Notes: generated from the sequence alone by a model not told the origin. A DNA stretch of 64,000 bases from Pseudarthrobacter polychromogenes (GCF_014644495.1 NZ_BMKU01000003.1:352007-416006); one strand, 5' to 3'; numbered from the stretch's first letter, positions 36,458 through 45,667 are shown. Program-made: numbers and translations.

Positions 36458-37297
36458 TCAGGGAACGGGTGCTTCGGCAGCTTCGGGTTCGGCCTTGGCC
36501 ACACCGCCGGCTGCCTTCTTGGATCCGCGCCTCTCGATCCACACCGCGATCCTCGAAACGAGGATGTTGATGGCGATGTAGATGGCTGCCGCCACGAAGA
36601 AGATCGGGAACAGGAACTGCGTTCCCAGGAAGTCTGCCATGACCTGCACGGCGCGAAGGAGCTCGCCGTACGCCACGATGTAGCCGAGCGAGGTGTCCTT
36701 GAGGAGCACCACCATCTGCGCCACCAGGGACGGCATCATGCGCCGGACCGCCTGCGGAAGCTCGATCAGCATGCGTGACTTGAAGCTGGTGAGGCCGATG
36801 GCAAGCCCGGCCTCGCGCTGCCCCTTGGGCAGCGACTGGATACCGGCACGGATGATTTCGGCAAACACTGCCGAGTTGTACAGCACCAGGCCGGTAACAA
36901 CAGCAATGAAGGGCGACGTGCCAAAGCCCAGCAGGACGAACAGCATCATCAGGACAACCGGCATGCCGCGGAGGAATTCCAGCACCACCCGGGTGGGGAT
37001 CCGGATGAAGGCTGCATCCGAGATGCGCAGCAGGCAGAGCAGCAGACCCAGGGGGAAGGCGATGACAGCCGCGAGGGCTGCAGCGCTGAGGGTTGCGCCC
37101 AGGCCATTGCCCAGGAGCATCCACACATCGGCCCGGGTGAAGATCTGCCAGCGGCGCCCTTCAAAGATGCCCTGCTGCGCGAACGTCATGATGATCCAGG
37201 CCAGCAGGCCCAGGATCAGCAGCGAACCCACGATGGATCCGATCAGGGAGATGCGCCGGGCTTTGGGGCCTGGCACGTCGTAGAGGACTGAGCTCAT
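36458..37297 (-). CDS. gluD: Glutamate ABC transporter permease GluD
   Basis: A 279-residue polar amino-acid permease (His/Glu/Gln/Arg/opine family, HisM type). About five helices, EAA-loop region GQREAGLAIGLTSFKSRMLIELPQA (split by residues typical of GluD), and an Ala/Glu-rich tail ending EAEAAEAPVP-like. It overlaps gluC by four bases. Last gene of gluABCD. Confidence 0.9.
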   Translation of the reverse strand: MSSVLYDVPGPKARRISLIGSIVGSLLILGLLAWIIMTFAQQGIFEGRRWQIFTRADVWMLLGNGLGATLSAAALAAVIAFPLGLLLCLLRISDAAFIRIPTRVVLEFLRGMPVVLMMLFVLLGFGTSPFIAVVTGLVLYNSAVFAEIIRAGIQSLPKGQREAGLAIGLTSFKSRMLIELPQAVRRMMPSLVAQMVVLLKDTSLGYIVAYGELLRAVQVMADFLGTQFLFPIFFVAAAIYIAINILVSRIAVWIERRGSKKAAGGVAKAEPEAAEAPVP

Positions 37298-37944
37298 CGG
37301 GCAATCGCCACCTTTCGTTCCACCGTGCTGGCCAGGATGCCCAGCGGAACGGTGAGGAGCAGATAGAAGAATGCAACGCCCAGCAGGACGGGGATGACGG
37401 CGTCACCGTTGGCGTTTGCCAGCTGCCGGCCGTAGCCGAACAGCTCCAGGACGAAGAATGCGCCGGCAACCGAGGAGTTCTTGACCAGGGCGATCAGGAT
37501 GTTGATGAGCGGCGGGACCACCGTCCGCAGGGCCTGCGGCAGGATGATGAGGTTCAGGACTTGCCCGAAGTTCATGCCAATGCTGCGGGCCGCTTCGGCC
37601 TGGCCCACCGGGACGCTGTTGACACCGGAGCGGACAGCTTCGGCGATGAACGCTGCGGTGTAGGTGCTGAGTGCAATGATGGCGGCAATTTCGAACTGCT
37701 CGAACTTCACTCCGAGCCGGGGAAGGACAATCGCCGCGAAGAAGAAGGCAATGGTCAGGGGAGTGTTCCGGAGGACCTCCACGTAAACCGTGCTGAATCC
37801 GCGGAGCGCTGCCACGGGGGAAACCCTGGCTGCCGCGAGGAGGGTGCCGAGTACCAGTGCGATGACGCCGGAAACGGCGGAGAGGAAAAGCGTGCGAAGA
37901 AAACCGTTCCAGTAGAGGGGAAGGTTCTCAAGAATGACGTCCAT
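37294..37944 (-). CDS. gluC: Glutamate ABC transporter permease GluC
   Basis: 216 residues from ATG 37944, with AAAGGA five bases upstream; the frame is open to 38016. A HisQ/GluC-type membrane protein with motif AEAARSIGMNFGQVLNLIILPQA as the ATPase-contact loop. It forms the channel with GluD for glutamate uptake. Confidence 0.9.
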   Translation of the reverse strand: MDVILENLPLYWNGFLRTLFLSAVSGVIALVLGTLLAAARVSPVAALRGFSTVYVEVLRNTPLTIAFFFAAIVLPRLGVKFEQFEIAAIIALSTYTAAFIAEAVRSGVNSVPVGQAEAARSIGMNFGQVLNLIILPQALRTVVPPLINILIALVKNSSVAGAFFVLELFGYGRQLANANGDAVIPVLLGVAFFYLLLTVPLGILASTVERKVAIAR

Positions 37945-38029
37945 AGGATCCTTTGGATGTGGGCGTGGACGGAAGCGGAGACGGCGGTTGCCGGGGCCGC
38001 GGAGCAGCCCCGGCAACCACTGGGGTTAC

Positions 38030-38917
38030 TTAGTAACGGTCAATCTCGGGCAGCTCGGGGGCAGTCTTGATGACGGAGCCCGCAGTGTCTTCCCATGCCT
38101 TCTTGTACGACCCGTCCTCTTCGAAGGATTCCAGCTGGTCGTTGATCCAGTTGCGGAACTCGGTGTCGTCCTTCTTCAGGCCGATGCCGTAGGGCTCCTT
38201 GGTGAAGGTCTCATCGGAGGCGAGCTTGAAGGCTTCCGGTTCCTTGTCCACGAAGCCGGCCAGGATCACGTTGTCCGTGGTAACGGCCTCTACCTGCTTG
38301 TTGCGCAGCGGCTCAAGGCAGGCGGAGTAGGTTGCAGCCGGAACGAGTTCCGCTCCGTACTGGTCCACGATGGTGGCTGCGGGGGTGGAGCCGGTTACTG
38401 AGCAGACCTTCTTGCCGCGGACGTCCTCGGGGGTCTTGATGGTGTCATTGTCTGCGTTGACCATCAGCGCCTGGCCGGCCTCGTAGTACGGCCCTGCGAA
38501 GCTGACAACCTGCTTGCGCTTGTCGTTGATGGTGTAGGTGGCGATGACCAGGTCGACCTTGCCCTGTTCGATGAACGGCTCGCGGTTGGCGGAAACGGTC
38601 TCGGACCATTCGATCTTGTCAGCCGGGATGCCCAGCTTGGCCGCGATGAGCTTGCCGATCTCCACGTCGAAGCCGATGGGCTTGCCGTCCAGGCCCACCT
38701 GGCCGAAGAGGGGCTGGTCGTACTTGGTGCCGATCTTGATGGTGCCGGCCGAGGCGAGCTTTTCCATGGTGGTGCCGGCAGCGAAGGTGGGCTCTGCAGC
38801 AACCGAGGGATCGCCTCCGGCATCGGTGCCGCCTCCGCCGCAGGCGCTCAGGGACAGGGCGAGGGCGGCGGTAGCCGCCACGAAGAATGACTTCCGCCGG
38901 GTCATAAATGCCTTCAT
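38030..38917 (-). CDS. gluB: Glutamate ABC transporter substrate-binding lipoprotein GluB
   Basis: 295 residues from ATG 38917 (GAAAGGA five bases upstream). Lipobox LSAC gives Cys26. A family 3 binding protein (TIKIGTKYDQPLFG, PIGFDVEIGKLIAAKLGI, ATYTINDKRKQVVSFAGPYY) for glutamate or a close amino acid. Two further cysteines (in KKVCSVTGS and YSACLEPL) may form a disulfide, as in other GluB proteins. Confidence 0.92.
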   Translation of the reverse strand: MKAFMTRRKSFFVAATAALALSLSACGGGGTDAGGDPSVAAEPTFAAGTTMEKLASAGTIKIGTKYDQPLFGQVGLDGKPIGFDVEIGKLIAAKLGIPADKIEWSETVSANREPFIEQGKVDLVIATYTINDKRKQVVSFAGPYYEAGQALMVNADNDTIKTPEDVRGKKVCSVTGSTPAATIVDQYGAELVPAATYSACLEPLRNKQVEAVTTDNVILAGFVDKEPEAFKLASDETFTKEPYGIGLKKDDTEFRNWINDQLESFEEDGSYKKAWEDTAGSVIKTAPELPEIDRY

Positions 38918-38983
38918 GACATTCCTTTCATTGCGGCCGTGGGTCACGGCCTGGGTGCGAACTTGGATGTTTGTCCGGGTGGA

Positions 38984-39739
38984 TCAGTGGGTGAGGAGCT
39001 TGGACAGGAAGTCCTTGGCGCGGTCGCTCTTCGGATTGGTGAAGAACTCCTCCGGGGTGGCGTCCTCAACGATCTGGCCGTCCGCCATGAAGACGACGCG
39101 GTCCGCAGCCTTGCGGGCGAAGCCCATCTCGTGGGTGACCACGATCATGGTCATGCCCTCCTTGGCCAGCTGGATCATGACGTCCAGGACCTCATTGATC
39201 ATTTCCGGGTCGAGCGCCGAGGTGGGCTCGTCAAAGAGCATGACCTTGGGCTTCATGGCCAGCGCCCGGGCGATCGCGACGCGCTGCTGCTGGCCGCCGG
39301 ACAGCTGTGCCGGAAGCTTTGGGGCCTGGTGCCCCACGCCAACGCGTTCGAGGAGCGCCATTGCGTCCTTGTCCGCGGTTGCCTTCGGGACGTTCTTGAC
39401 CTTGATGGGCCCGAGGGTCACGTTTTCGAGGATGGTTTTGTGGGCGAAGAGGTTGAAAGACTGGAAGACCATTCCGACGTCGGCACGCAGCTGCGCCAGC
39501 TCCTTGCCTTCCTCGGGGAGGACCTTTCCATCGATGCTGATGGTCCCGCCCTCGATGGTTTCCAGGCGGTTGATGGCGCGGCAAAGGGTGGACTTACCGG
39601 AGCCTGAAGGTCCGATGACCACAACAACCTCGCCCTTGCGGACCTGGAGGTTGATGTCTTTCAGTACGTGCAGCTGGCCGTAATGCTTGTTTACGGCGTT
39701 CAGGGAGACGAGGGCATCGCCGGGCACATGAGTAGTCAT
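38984..39739 (-). CDS. gluA: Glutamate ABC transporter ATP-binding protein GluA
   Basis: 251 residues; Walker [10 protein letters not shown], signature LSGGQQQR, Walker [13 protein letters not shown]. First gene of the gluABCD operon; TAGATT six bases upstream of its ATG implies a leaderless transcript. It is separated from gluB by 66 bases. In Corynebacterium the system imports glutamate. Confidence 0.93.
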   Translation of the reverse strand: MTTHVPGDALVSLNAVNKHYGQLHVLKDINLQVRKGEVVVVIGPSGSGKSTLCRAINRLETIEGGTISIDGKVLPEEGKELAQLRADVGMVFQSFNLFAHKTILENVTLGPIKVKNVPKATADKDAMALLERVGVGHQAPKLPAQLSGGQQQRVAIARALAMKPKVMLFDEPTSALDPEMINEVLDVMIQLAKEGMTMIVVTHEMGFARKAADRVVFMADGQIVEDATPEEFFTNPKSDRAKDFLSKLLTH

Positions 39740-39745
39740 AGGAAG

Positions 39746-39751
39746 AATCTA
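39746..39751 (-). promoter_or_regulatory. -10 box of gluABCD
   Basis: Minus-strand TAGATT, spacer CTTCCT, then ATG at 39739. Confidence 0.6.
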
Positions 39752-39831
39752 GCGAACAACACCGGCTTATGACGCGAATCACCCCATGTTCCTGCGGATC
39801 GTGATTCAAGAGATACCTCCCGCCGGCAGGT

Positions 39832-39837
39832 TAGCCT
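39832..39837 (+). promoter_or_regulatory. -10 box of the LOG-family gene
   Basis: TAGCCT, spacer AGGGGA, then ATG at 39844; the spacer could also serve as SD. Confidence 0.55.
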
Positions 39838-39843
39838 AGGGGA

Positions 39844-40626
39844 ATGAGCATCAGTGCAGATCCGGCAAGAAATTCCCAGCCACGCCGCAAGGGGCCCCTT
39901 GAGCTGCGCCGCAAACAGGCGGCCGTGGAGATGTCGGACCAGCATCTGCTCGACACCAAGGGCCCCGGGCAGTTCGTCCACACCGATCCCTGGCGGGTCC
40001 TGCGCATCCAGAGCGAGTTCGTGGAAGGGTTTGGTGCCCTGGCGGACATCGGCAAGGCCGTGAGCGTCTTCGGTTCAGCACGCACCAAGCCCGGCAGCCC
40101 CTACTACGAGATGGGCGTGGAGGTGGGGCGGAAACTGGCGGAGGCCGGTGTTGCCGTCATCACCGGCGGCGGTCCCGGATCCATGGAGGCTGCCAACCGC
40201 GGCACCGTGGAAGGCAACGGCGTGTCCGTGGGCCTGGGGATCGAGCTGCCGTTCGAGCAGGGCCTGAACCAGTGGGTGGACCTGGGCATCAACTTCCGGT
40301 ACTTTTTCGCCCGCAAGACCATGTTCGTCAAATACGCCCAGGGGTTCATCGTCCTGCCCGGCGGGCTGGGAACACTCGATGAGCTGTTCGAGGCCATGGT
40401 GCTGGTCCAGACGCGGAAGGTGACATCGTTCCCGATTGTCCTCCTCGGCGTTGACTTCTGGGGTCCCATGATCGAGTGGATCAGGGGCACCCTCGTGGCT
40501 GAGGGCATGGTCTCCGAGAAGGACCTGGACCTGATCCAGGTGGTTGACGATCCCGCCGAGGCCGTGGACCGCGTGCTCCACGGGGCCGTTACTCCCTCCT
40601 TCAAGGGAGAGCAGCGGCCGGAGTAA
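39844..40626 (+). CDS. LOG-family protein (TIGR00730, Rossmann-fold nucleotide hydrolase-like)
   Basis: 260 residues. The diagnostic motifs GGGPGSMEAANRG and PGGLGTLDELFE are present. Members with this PGGxGTxxE motif remove ribose 5-phosphate from nucleotides, in plants activating cytokinins; in M. tuberculosis the homologue Rv1205 makes cytokinin-like compounds. The physiological substrate here is unknown. It starts a plus-strand run with the DivIVA-like and PIG-V-like genes. Confidence 0.88.
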   Translation: MSISADPARNSQPRRKGPLELRRKQAAVEMSDQHLLDTKGPGQFVHTDPWRVLRIQSEFVEGFGALADIGKAVSVFGSARTKPGSPYYEMGVEVGRKLAEAGVAVITGGGPGSMEAANRGTVEGNGVSVGLGIELPFEQGLNQWVDLGINFRYFFARKTMFVKYAQGFIVLPGGLGTLDELFEAMVLVQTRKVTSFPIVLLGVDFWGPMIEWIRGTLVAEGMVSEKDLDLIQVVDDPAEAVDRVLHGAVTPSFKGEQRPE

Positions 40627-40679
40627 CCGGCCGCGCGGGTGTCCGGACTGGCAGCAGCCACCCGGTCTGGCACGATGGA

Positions 40680-41063
40680 ATGGTGAGTTTCTTTCTGGTT
40701 TTCCTGGCCATAGGGCTGGTCGGGGCGGTTTTCTGGGTGGGCCTTGGCCTGCGTTCCGGCAGGACAGGCAATGGTCCGTTGCCTGTCCTGCTGGACGGCG
40801 GCTTCGAGCAGCCGCCTGCCAACCTTCCCCCTGTCCTGCTGCCCGCCCAGGCCGCGCCGGAGGATGTGGACCGTGTGCGCTTCTCCCTTGGCCTCCGTGG
40901 CTACAGGATGGACCAGGTGGACCAGGTTTTGGATGAGCTGCGGGACCAGTTCGCCTCCAAACAGGAGGAGATTGACGCCTTGCGGGCTGAGCTGCGGGCC
41001 CTGCGGGAAGCCGGCACTGCTGAACCCGGCGGGACCGCGTCCGCTGGAAAGAACACGCTGTGA
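40680..41063 (+). CDS. DivIVA-domain membrane-anchored protein
   Basis: A 127-residue protein. One N-terminal helix (about 3-24) is followed by a proline-rich linker and a short DivIVA motif VDRVRFSLGLRGYRMDQVDQVL (split by the GYR core) leading into a coiled coil to about 110. The GTG at 40683 is an alternative start and would stand six bases after the -10-like CACGAT. It overlaps the mannosyltransferase by four bases. Probably a polar or septal scaffold factor, by analogy. Confidence 0.8.
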   Translation: MVSFFLVFLAIGLVGAVFWVGLGLRSGRTGNGPLPVLLDGGFEQPPANLPPVLLPAQAAPEDVDRVRFSLGLRGYRMDQVDQVLDELRDQFASKQEEIDALRAELRALREAGTAEPGGTASAGKNTL

Positions 41064-42355
41064 GCACAGTGGCTCGTCGCCGCCCAGGCCTGCTCCCGTC
41101 GCTTCAAGGGGTGGCCGGGCGGGCGGGAACGGCTCTTCGGGGCTGGCCGTGGTGGCTACAGGCCACCGCCGTCTATATGGCTGCCCGCCTTGTCAGCGCC
41201 TGCATTTTCATGGCCGCTGCCCTCCACCAGGGTCCCAATCCCTGGTTTCCGGCAAAGCCTGATTACTGGAATTTCATCAACATCTGGGACGCGCGCTGGT
41301 ACGCCCAGGTGATTGCCGGGGGCTACCCCTCCGTGCTGCCGACTGATGCGGCAGGCAATGTCCAGGAAAACACGTGGGCCTTCTATCCCTTGTTTCCAGC
41401 GTTGGCCGGAGGACTCAGCGGCCTCACCGGCATGGCCCCCACGGCGGCCCTGACCCTCATCGCCATGCTTGCGGGCTGGGGAGCGGCGCTGGTTGTCTAC
41501 GTCCTGTTCCGGCACGAGGCTTCCCACGCACCGGCGCTTTGGGGCGTGGTTTTCTTCGCTACCTTCCCTGTCGCTGCCGTCCTGCAGGTGCCGTATGCTG
41601 AACCGCTGTCCTTGCTGCTCCTCGCGGCAGCGTTGCTGCTGGTGGTCCGGAGACAGTACCTCTGGGCCGTTCCGGTGGTGGTGCTCCTGTGCCTGTCCCG
41701 TCCAGTAGGCGTTCCCTTTGCGGCCATGCTGGGGCTGCTTCTCCTGCACCGTCTCTGGGTGCGCTTCGGCAAAGGTCGGTTCGGTAATGCCGCATTCGGT
41801 GCCGCCATATCGGATGCCGGGACGCGGGAAGGAGCCCATTCAGCCCGTGACCTCGCGGCCCTTGCTGTCCTGACCTGCGTCGGAGGCGCGATGGCGCTCG
41901 CCTGGCCCGCGGCGGCGTGGGCGGCCACCGGAGACATCCAGGCCTACACAAGAACCGAAACAGCCTGGCGCGGCCACGACCTGGTGCCGTTCAAGCCCTG
42001 GTTCGACACGGGCATCAACCTTTTCGGACCGGTACTGGGGGTGCTGGCGCCCTTCATTTTCGTGGCACTCTTCGCCGCCATGCTTTTCCTTCCCCCCGTA
42101 CGGCAGATCGGCGTCGAACTCCGCCTGTGGTGTGCCTGCTACATGGGGTACCTGGTGGTGTTCCTGCACCCGCAGACCAGTACTTTCCGCATGCTGCTGC
42201 CGCTGTTTCCGCTGGCACTGGGAGCTGCCCTGGTTTCCAGGTCGCGGGCTTACCGGGGGACGGTGGTCCTCATGTTCCTGCTGCTGCAGATCGTCTGGAT
42301 CGTGTGGCTGTGGGCATGGGCGCAATTGCCCGGCGGTGGGGATTATCCACCCTAG
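41060..42355 (+). CDS. PIG-V-like mannosyltransferase (GT-C membrane glycosyltransferase)
   Basis: A 431-residue polytopic protein with about nine to ten helices from GTG 41060 (GTGA overlap with the upstream stop). After the first helix comes NIWDARWYAQVIAGGYPS and later NTWAFYPLFPALAGG, the catalytic-loop pattern of PIG-V/GT-C mannosyltransferases using polyprenyl-phosphate mannose. It probably mannosylates a cell-envelope glycolipid on the outer face; acceptor unknown. Confidence 0.82.
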   Translation: MSTVARRRPGLLPSLQGVAGRAGTALRGWPWWLQATAVYMAARLVSACIFMAAALHQGPNPWFPAKPDYWNFINIWDARWYAQVIAGGYPSVLPTDAAGNVQENTWAFYPLFPALAGGLSGLTGMAPTAALTLIAMLAGWGAALVVYVLFRHEASHAPALWGVVFFATFPVAAVLQVPYAEPLSLLLLAAALLLVVRRQYLWAVPVVVLLCLSRPVGVPFAAMLGLLLLHRLWVRFGKGRFGNAAFGAAISDAGTREGAHSARDLAALAVLTCVGGAMALAWPAAAWAATGDIQAYTRTETAWRGHDLVPFKPWFDTGINLFGPVLGVLAPFIFVALFAAMLFLPPVRQIGVELRLWCACYMGYLVVFLHPQTSTFRMLLPLFPLALGAALVSRSRAYRGTVVLMFLLLQIVWIVWLWAWAQLPGGGDYPP

Positions 42356-42588
42356 CCTTTGGGGCTTTCGCGCAGGTCAGGGCTGAAATACCACGACGCC
42401 GGAAATGTCCATCGATTAGCTACGTGCGGGTAATTCCGCGATAATAGTAAGTAAGCAAGGACAAAAAGCATTCAGAATACGCGCAGCCCGGGCGGTGACC
42501 AACCACTCCGCCGTGGCAGCTTGATCTACATGCGGACACAGCCCGCCCGGGCTGATCAGTCCTGGGACTAAATGGAGGGGAATTCCTC
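42356..42588 (+). promoter_or_regulatory. Leader region of the DUF3117 gene with a long-range stem
   Basis: Possible -10 hexamers are GATAAT (42430-42435) and CAGAAT (42473-42478). Perfect 12-bp arms 42484-42495 and 42543-42554 pair across 47 bases, ending 20 bases before the GGAGGGG SD. A structured 5' leader is likely. Confidence 0.5.
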
Positions 42589-42756
42589 ATGGCGGCTATG
42601 AAACCACGCACCGGCGACGGCCCAATGGAAGTCACCAAGGAGGGCCGCAGCCTGATCATGCGCGTCCCGCTCGAAGGCGGCGGGCGACTGGTGGTCGAGC
42701 TGAACGCTGCTGAGGCAGCCAACCTCAAGGAATGCCTGGTCGGCGTTACCGAATAA
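42589..42756 (+). CDS. DUF3117 small protein
   Basis: A 55-residue protein, SD GGAGGGG eight bases upstream. The sequence MAAMKPRTGDGPMEVTKEGR and the ending ELNAAEAANLKECLVGV match the highly conserved actinobacterial DUF3117 family (M. tuberculosis Rv1211, from memory). Function unknown. It has its own terminator. Confidence 0.93.
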   Translation: MAAMKPRTGDGPMEVTKEGRSLIMRVPLEGGGRLVVELNAAEAANLKECLVGVTE

Positions 42757-42764
42757 TCGTGACA

Positions 42765-42806
42765 AGGCAGGGCCCGCAGCCACCAGGCTGCGGGCCCTGC
42801 CTTTTT
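42765..42806 (+). terminator. Terminator of the DUF3117 gene
   Basis: Perfect 16-bp stem (42765-42780 with 42787-42802), six-base loop, five T residues after. It also lies at the end of the convergent methyltransferase gene. Confidence 0.92.
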
Positions 42807-42813
42807 CGAATCG

Positions 42814-43446
42814 CTACTTCTTCACGGCCACCAGCAGGCCATCGCCGGTGGGAAGCATGGCTGAAGCAAGCCTGTCGTCGTCGCGTATGGCCTTGCCCAC
42901 CTGGCGCAGGACCACGGTGGTGGCTTCGCGGCTTGCCGGGTTGGCCACCTTGTCCTTGTCCAGCGCGTCATTCACGATCAGCAGCCCTGCGGGCTTCAGG
43001 AGCCGGATTGCCTGTTCCACATATCCGGGAAGTCCGGGCTTGTCGGCGTCAATGAAGACGAGGTCGTAGGCGCGGTCCGTCAGCCGGGGGAGGACGTCGC
43101 CCGCCCGCCCGGAAATGGTCCTGGTGCGGTTGGCCGGGCTGCCCGCCTCGGAGAATGCCTCCCGCGCCGCCCGAAGGTGTTCTACGTCCACGTCAATGGT
43201 GGTGAGCACGGACTGTGGGCCAAGGCCGCGGAGCAGGCACACACCTGACACTCCAGCCCCGGTCCCGATCTCGACGGCGGTCTGGGCCTTGGACGCGGCA
43301 GCCAGCACGGTGAGGACTGCTCCCACTCCCGGGCCAATGGGCGTCACACCGAGCTCGAAGGAGCGCTCCCTGGCCCGAAGCATGACCTCATCCTCAGCAG
43401 GAAGATCTTCTGCATAGGACCAGCTGGTGGACTTGTCGGCGCTCAT
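42814..43446 (-). CDS. SAM-dependent O-methyltransferase
   Basis: A 210-residue class I methyltransferase of the catechol/caffeoyl-CoA O-methyltransferase family. SAM-binding motif VEIGTGAGVSGVCLLRGL, the metal/substrate-binding VFIDADKPG and NDALDKD are present. The M. tuberculosis homologue Rv1220c is next to sigE, as here. Methyl acceptor unknown. Confidence 0.9.
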   Translation of the reverse strand: MSADKSTSWSYAEDLPAEDEVMLRARERSFELGVTPIGPGVGAVLTVLAAASKAQTAVEIGTGAGVSGVCLLRGLGPQSVLTTIDVDVEHLRAAREAFSEAGSPANRTRTISGRAGDVLPRLTDRAYDLVFIDADKPGLPGYVEQAIRLLKPAGLLIVNDALDKDKVANPASREATTVVLRQVGKAIRDDDRLASAMLPTGDGLLVAVKK

Positions 43447-43671
43447 GGGTTTCGCTTTCTGGGCGGCAGGGAATGTCCTCTACAGCCTACTGTGTCCGAT
43501 GGCAACGGCAGGGGAGGCAGGCGGTTGCGCCTATGGCTGAACTTTTCCACAATCAGGAAATTCCCAGACAAGTTTGAAATGATTAATATCCGCTCATCCA
43601 AAAGGTGACCGGCGCCGAATCAGAGATGTCAACAGTATCCGGGCGTTAGTATTCCACGAGGGGAGTGGACG
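43447..43671 (+). promoter_or_regulatory. 225-bp region between methyltransferase and sigE
   Basis: No gene. An AT-rich patch (about 43555-43590) and a CGTTAG near 43644 are the main features. I see no convincing GGAAC-type -35 for autoregulation, so the promoters remain unassigned. Confidence 0.35.
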
Positions 43672-44286
43672 ATGTCATCTTCAGTTGTGGCACCTGTCCC
43701 TGCAACAAACCATCCTGAGGCCGAGTGGGTGCGTCCCACCTGGGAAGAAGTGGTCACCAACCACTCGGCGAAGGTTTACCGGCTGGCCTACCGCCTGACG
43801 GGCAACAAGTACGACGCCGAGGACCTCACCCAGGAGGTGTTTGTCCGCGTCTTCCGCTCGCTGGAGAACTTCAAGCCGGGCACGCTGGACGGCTGGCTGC
43901 ACCGGATCACCACCAACCTCTTCCTGGACCAGGCACGGCGGAAAACCCGGATCAGGTTCGATGCCCTCGCCGAGGATGCCGAATCCCGGCTTCCCGGACG
44001 TGAACCGGGTCCGGAACAGAGCTTCGAGCTCAACAACCTCGACGTGGATGTCCAGGCTGCGCTGGAGGAACTACCGCCGGACTTCCGCGCCGCCGTCGTC
44101 CTCTGCGACCTCGAAGGCCTGTCCTACGACGAAGTGGCGGAAGCGCTCGGCGTCAAGCTGGGCACTGTCCGCTCCCGGATCCACCGCGGACGGACCATGC
44201 TTCGGGAGAAGCTGGCACACCGGGATCCGCGTCCCCAGCAGTCGCGCCGCAAACTGTCCATGCCGCGTATCGCCGGTATCCTCTGA
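43672..44286 (+). CDS. sigE: ECF sigma factor SigE
   Basis: 204 residues. Region 2 has [29 protein letters not shown] (split by region 2.2/2.3) and region 4 has [25 protein letters not shown]. The gene order sigma factor, zinc anti-sigma factor, tatB matches the envelope-stress sigE locus of mycobacteria. It directs RNA polymerase to surface-stress genes when released from its anti-sigma factor, encoded seven bases downstream. Confidence 0.93.
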   Translation: MSSSVVAPVPATNHPEAEWVRPTWEEVVTNHSAKVYRLAYRLTGNKYDAEDLTQEVFVRVFRSLENFKPGTLDGWLHRITTNLFLDQARRKTRIRFDALAEDAESRLPGREPGPEQSFELNNLDVDVQAALEELPPDFRAAVVLCDLEGLSYDEVAEALGVKLGTVRSRIHRGRTMLREKLAHRDPRPQQSRRKLSMPRIAGIL

Positions 44287-44293
44287 ACGGCGC

Positions 44294-45190
44294 ATGAGGT
44301 CCCGGACTCCATTCGGACGCAGGCACCAGCGCACGCGCAGCCATCTCCAGTCCTGCCACGAATGCTCTGCAGCGTTGCGGCGGGAACGCCAGTATTTGGA
44401 GCGGCTCCGCGATGCCCCCATCCCTCCCGCCAGCGATGACCTGACGGCCCGTCTGCTGGCACGGACGCAGGAACTGGCTGCCGTCCCGCACCGTCCCGCC
44501 CAGCGGCCTGCATCGCCGCGCACGGCTGTCCGGGTCCTGGCGCTGGCCGCCGGGGGCAGCACGGCCGCTGCGGCGGTCCTGGCTGCAGGTGCCTTTGCGG
44601 CTGCAGGGGACCCCCTGCCCGGGGATGCCACCGGAAACCCCGCCGCCTTCTCGCAGGTGTCATCCCAGACGCCGGCGGACGGCAGGCTGCTGAACGCTGA
44701 ACAGCTCACCCGGCTGCGTTCCGAAGGCTGGGCCTGCCCGGAACTTGAAGCGATGGGCTTCCACCTTGAATCGGCAAAGGCCACGGTGCTCAACGGGCAT
44801 CCGGCGGTTGAGCTGAGGCTGACCGACGGGGCCCACTACGCCACTGTGACTGAACAGCGGCTCCCCAAACAGGTCGGTGACGGTCAGGATACCGGCGGAC
44901 AGAAGGGTGCTGCGGACGGGGAAGCCGGTGCGGCCGGGAACAACCTGCGCGTGTGGCAGTCTTCGCCGTGGTCTGCAACCTACCTGACGCCAGGGCACAG
45001 CTTTACTTACGAGTCCGACCTGCCGGCGGAACGGGCCGATGACGCCGTTCCCATCCTGCAGCGCATGGGCACCAGGGCTGAAGAAGGCGTTGCCGCCGGA
45101 ATCCCGCCTTCTGCCGAAGCGGGCGGGGAACCGCTCACGACGCGGCTGCAGCGCGGGGCCAACCGGATCGTGGCCTTTTTCGTCCCCTAG
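44294..45190 (+). CDS. Membrane-anchored zinc anti-sigma factor (RseA-like)
   Basis: 298 residues from ATG 44294, seven bases after sigE. The zinc anti-sigma motif HLQSCHEC provides His17, Cys21 and Cys24. One transmembrane segment (about 75-105, AVRVLALAAGG with alanine-rich region) precedes an extracytoplasmic part with GWACPELE. It should hold SigE at the membrane. Long mycobacterial RseA has no large outer domain, so this one is extended. Confidence 0.88.
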   Translation: MRSRTPFGRRHQRTRSHLQSCHECSAALRRERQYLERLRDAPIPPASDDLTARLLARTQELAAVPHRPAQRPASPRTAVRVLALAAGGSTAAAAVLAAGAFAAAGDPLPGDATGNPAAFSQVSSQTPADGRLLNAEQLTRLRSEGWACPELEAMGFHLESAKATVLNGHPAVELRLTDGAHYATVTEQRLPKQVGDGQDTGGQKGAADGEAGAAGNNLRVWQSSPWSATYLTPGHSFTYESDLPAERADDAVPILQRMGTRAEEGVAAGIPPSAEAGGEPLTTRLQRGANRIVAFFVP

Positions 45191-45246
45191 CGCAGGCAGT
45201 TCTCCCGGGCCCCGGGTTGAAATCGTCACTGGCAGCCCGGAGAGGG

Positions 45247-45252
45247 TAATCT
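45247..45252 (+). promoter_or_regulatory. -10 box of tatB
   Basis: TAATCT, seven bases, then GTG at 45260; leaderless-type and separates tatB from sigE regulation. Confidence 0.55.
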
Positions 45253-45259
45253 TCCTAAA

Positions 45260-45667
45260 GTGTTTGGAATCAACGGCCCGGAGTTCTTTCTTCTGCTGAT
45301 CATTGGCGTTCTGGTGATCGGCCCCCAGCGGCTGCCCGAATACACCCAGAAGCTTGCGAACCTGGTCAAGGAAGTCCGGCGCATGGCGTCCGGTGCCCGC
45401 GAGCAGATCAAGGAAGAAGTCGGCATCGACATCGATGATGTCGACTGGAAGAAATACGACCCCCGGCAGTACGACCCCCGCCGCATCATCAAAGAGGCGC
45501 TCCTCGACGACGACTCCAAACCCGTCAGCGCCGGCGCGCCGGCCGCTGTGGCGGCAGTATCCGGGGCCGCCGCCGTGGCAGCGGATGCCGCGCCGAGGCG
45601 GCCGGAACGGGTGCTCCAGTCACTGCCGCCGGGCGAGGCTGCACCTTTCGACACCGAAGCCACCTAG
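45260..45667 (+). CDS. tatB: Sec-independent translocase subunit TatB
   Basis: 135 residues from GTG 45260. The short N-terminal helix with the LVIGPQRLPEY hinge (TatB rather than TatA) is followed by an amphipathic helix and an Ala-rich disordered tail. TatB recognises twin-arginine substrates with TatC. No tatA or tatC nearby. In mycobacteria htrA lies between the anti-sigma gene and tatB; it is missing here. Confidence 0.9.
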   Translation: MFGINGPEFFLLLIIGVLVIGPQRLPEYTQKLANLVKEVRRMASGAREQIKEEVGIDIDDVDWKKYDPRQYDPRRIIKEALLDDDSKPVSAGAPAAVAAVSGAAAVAADAAPRRPERVLQSLPPGEAAPFDTEAT

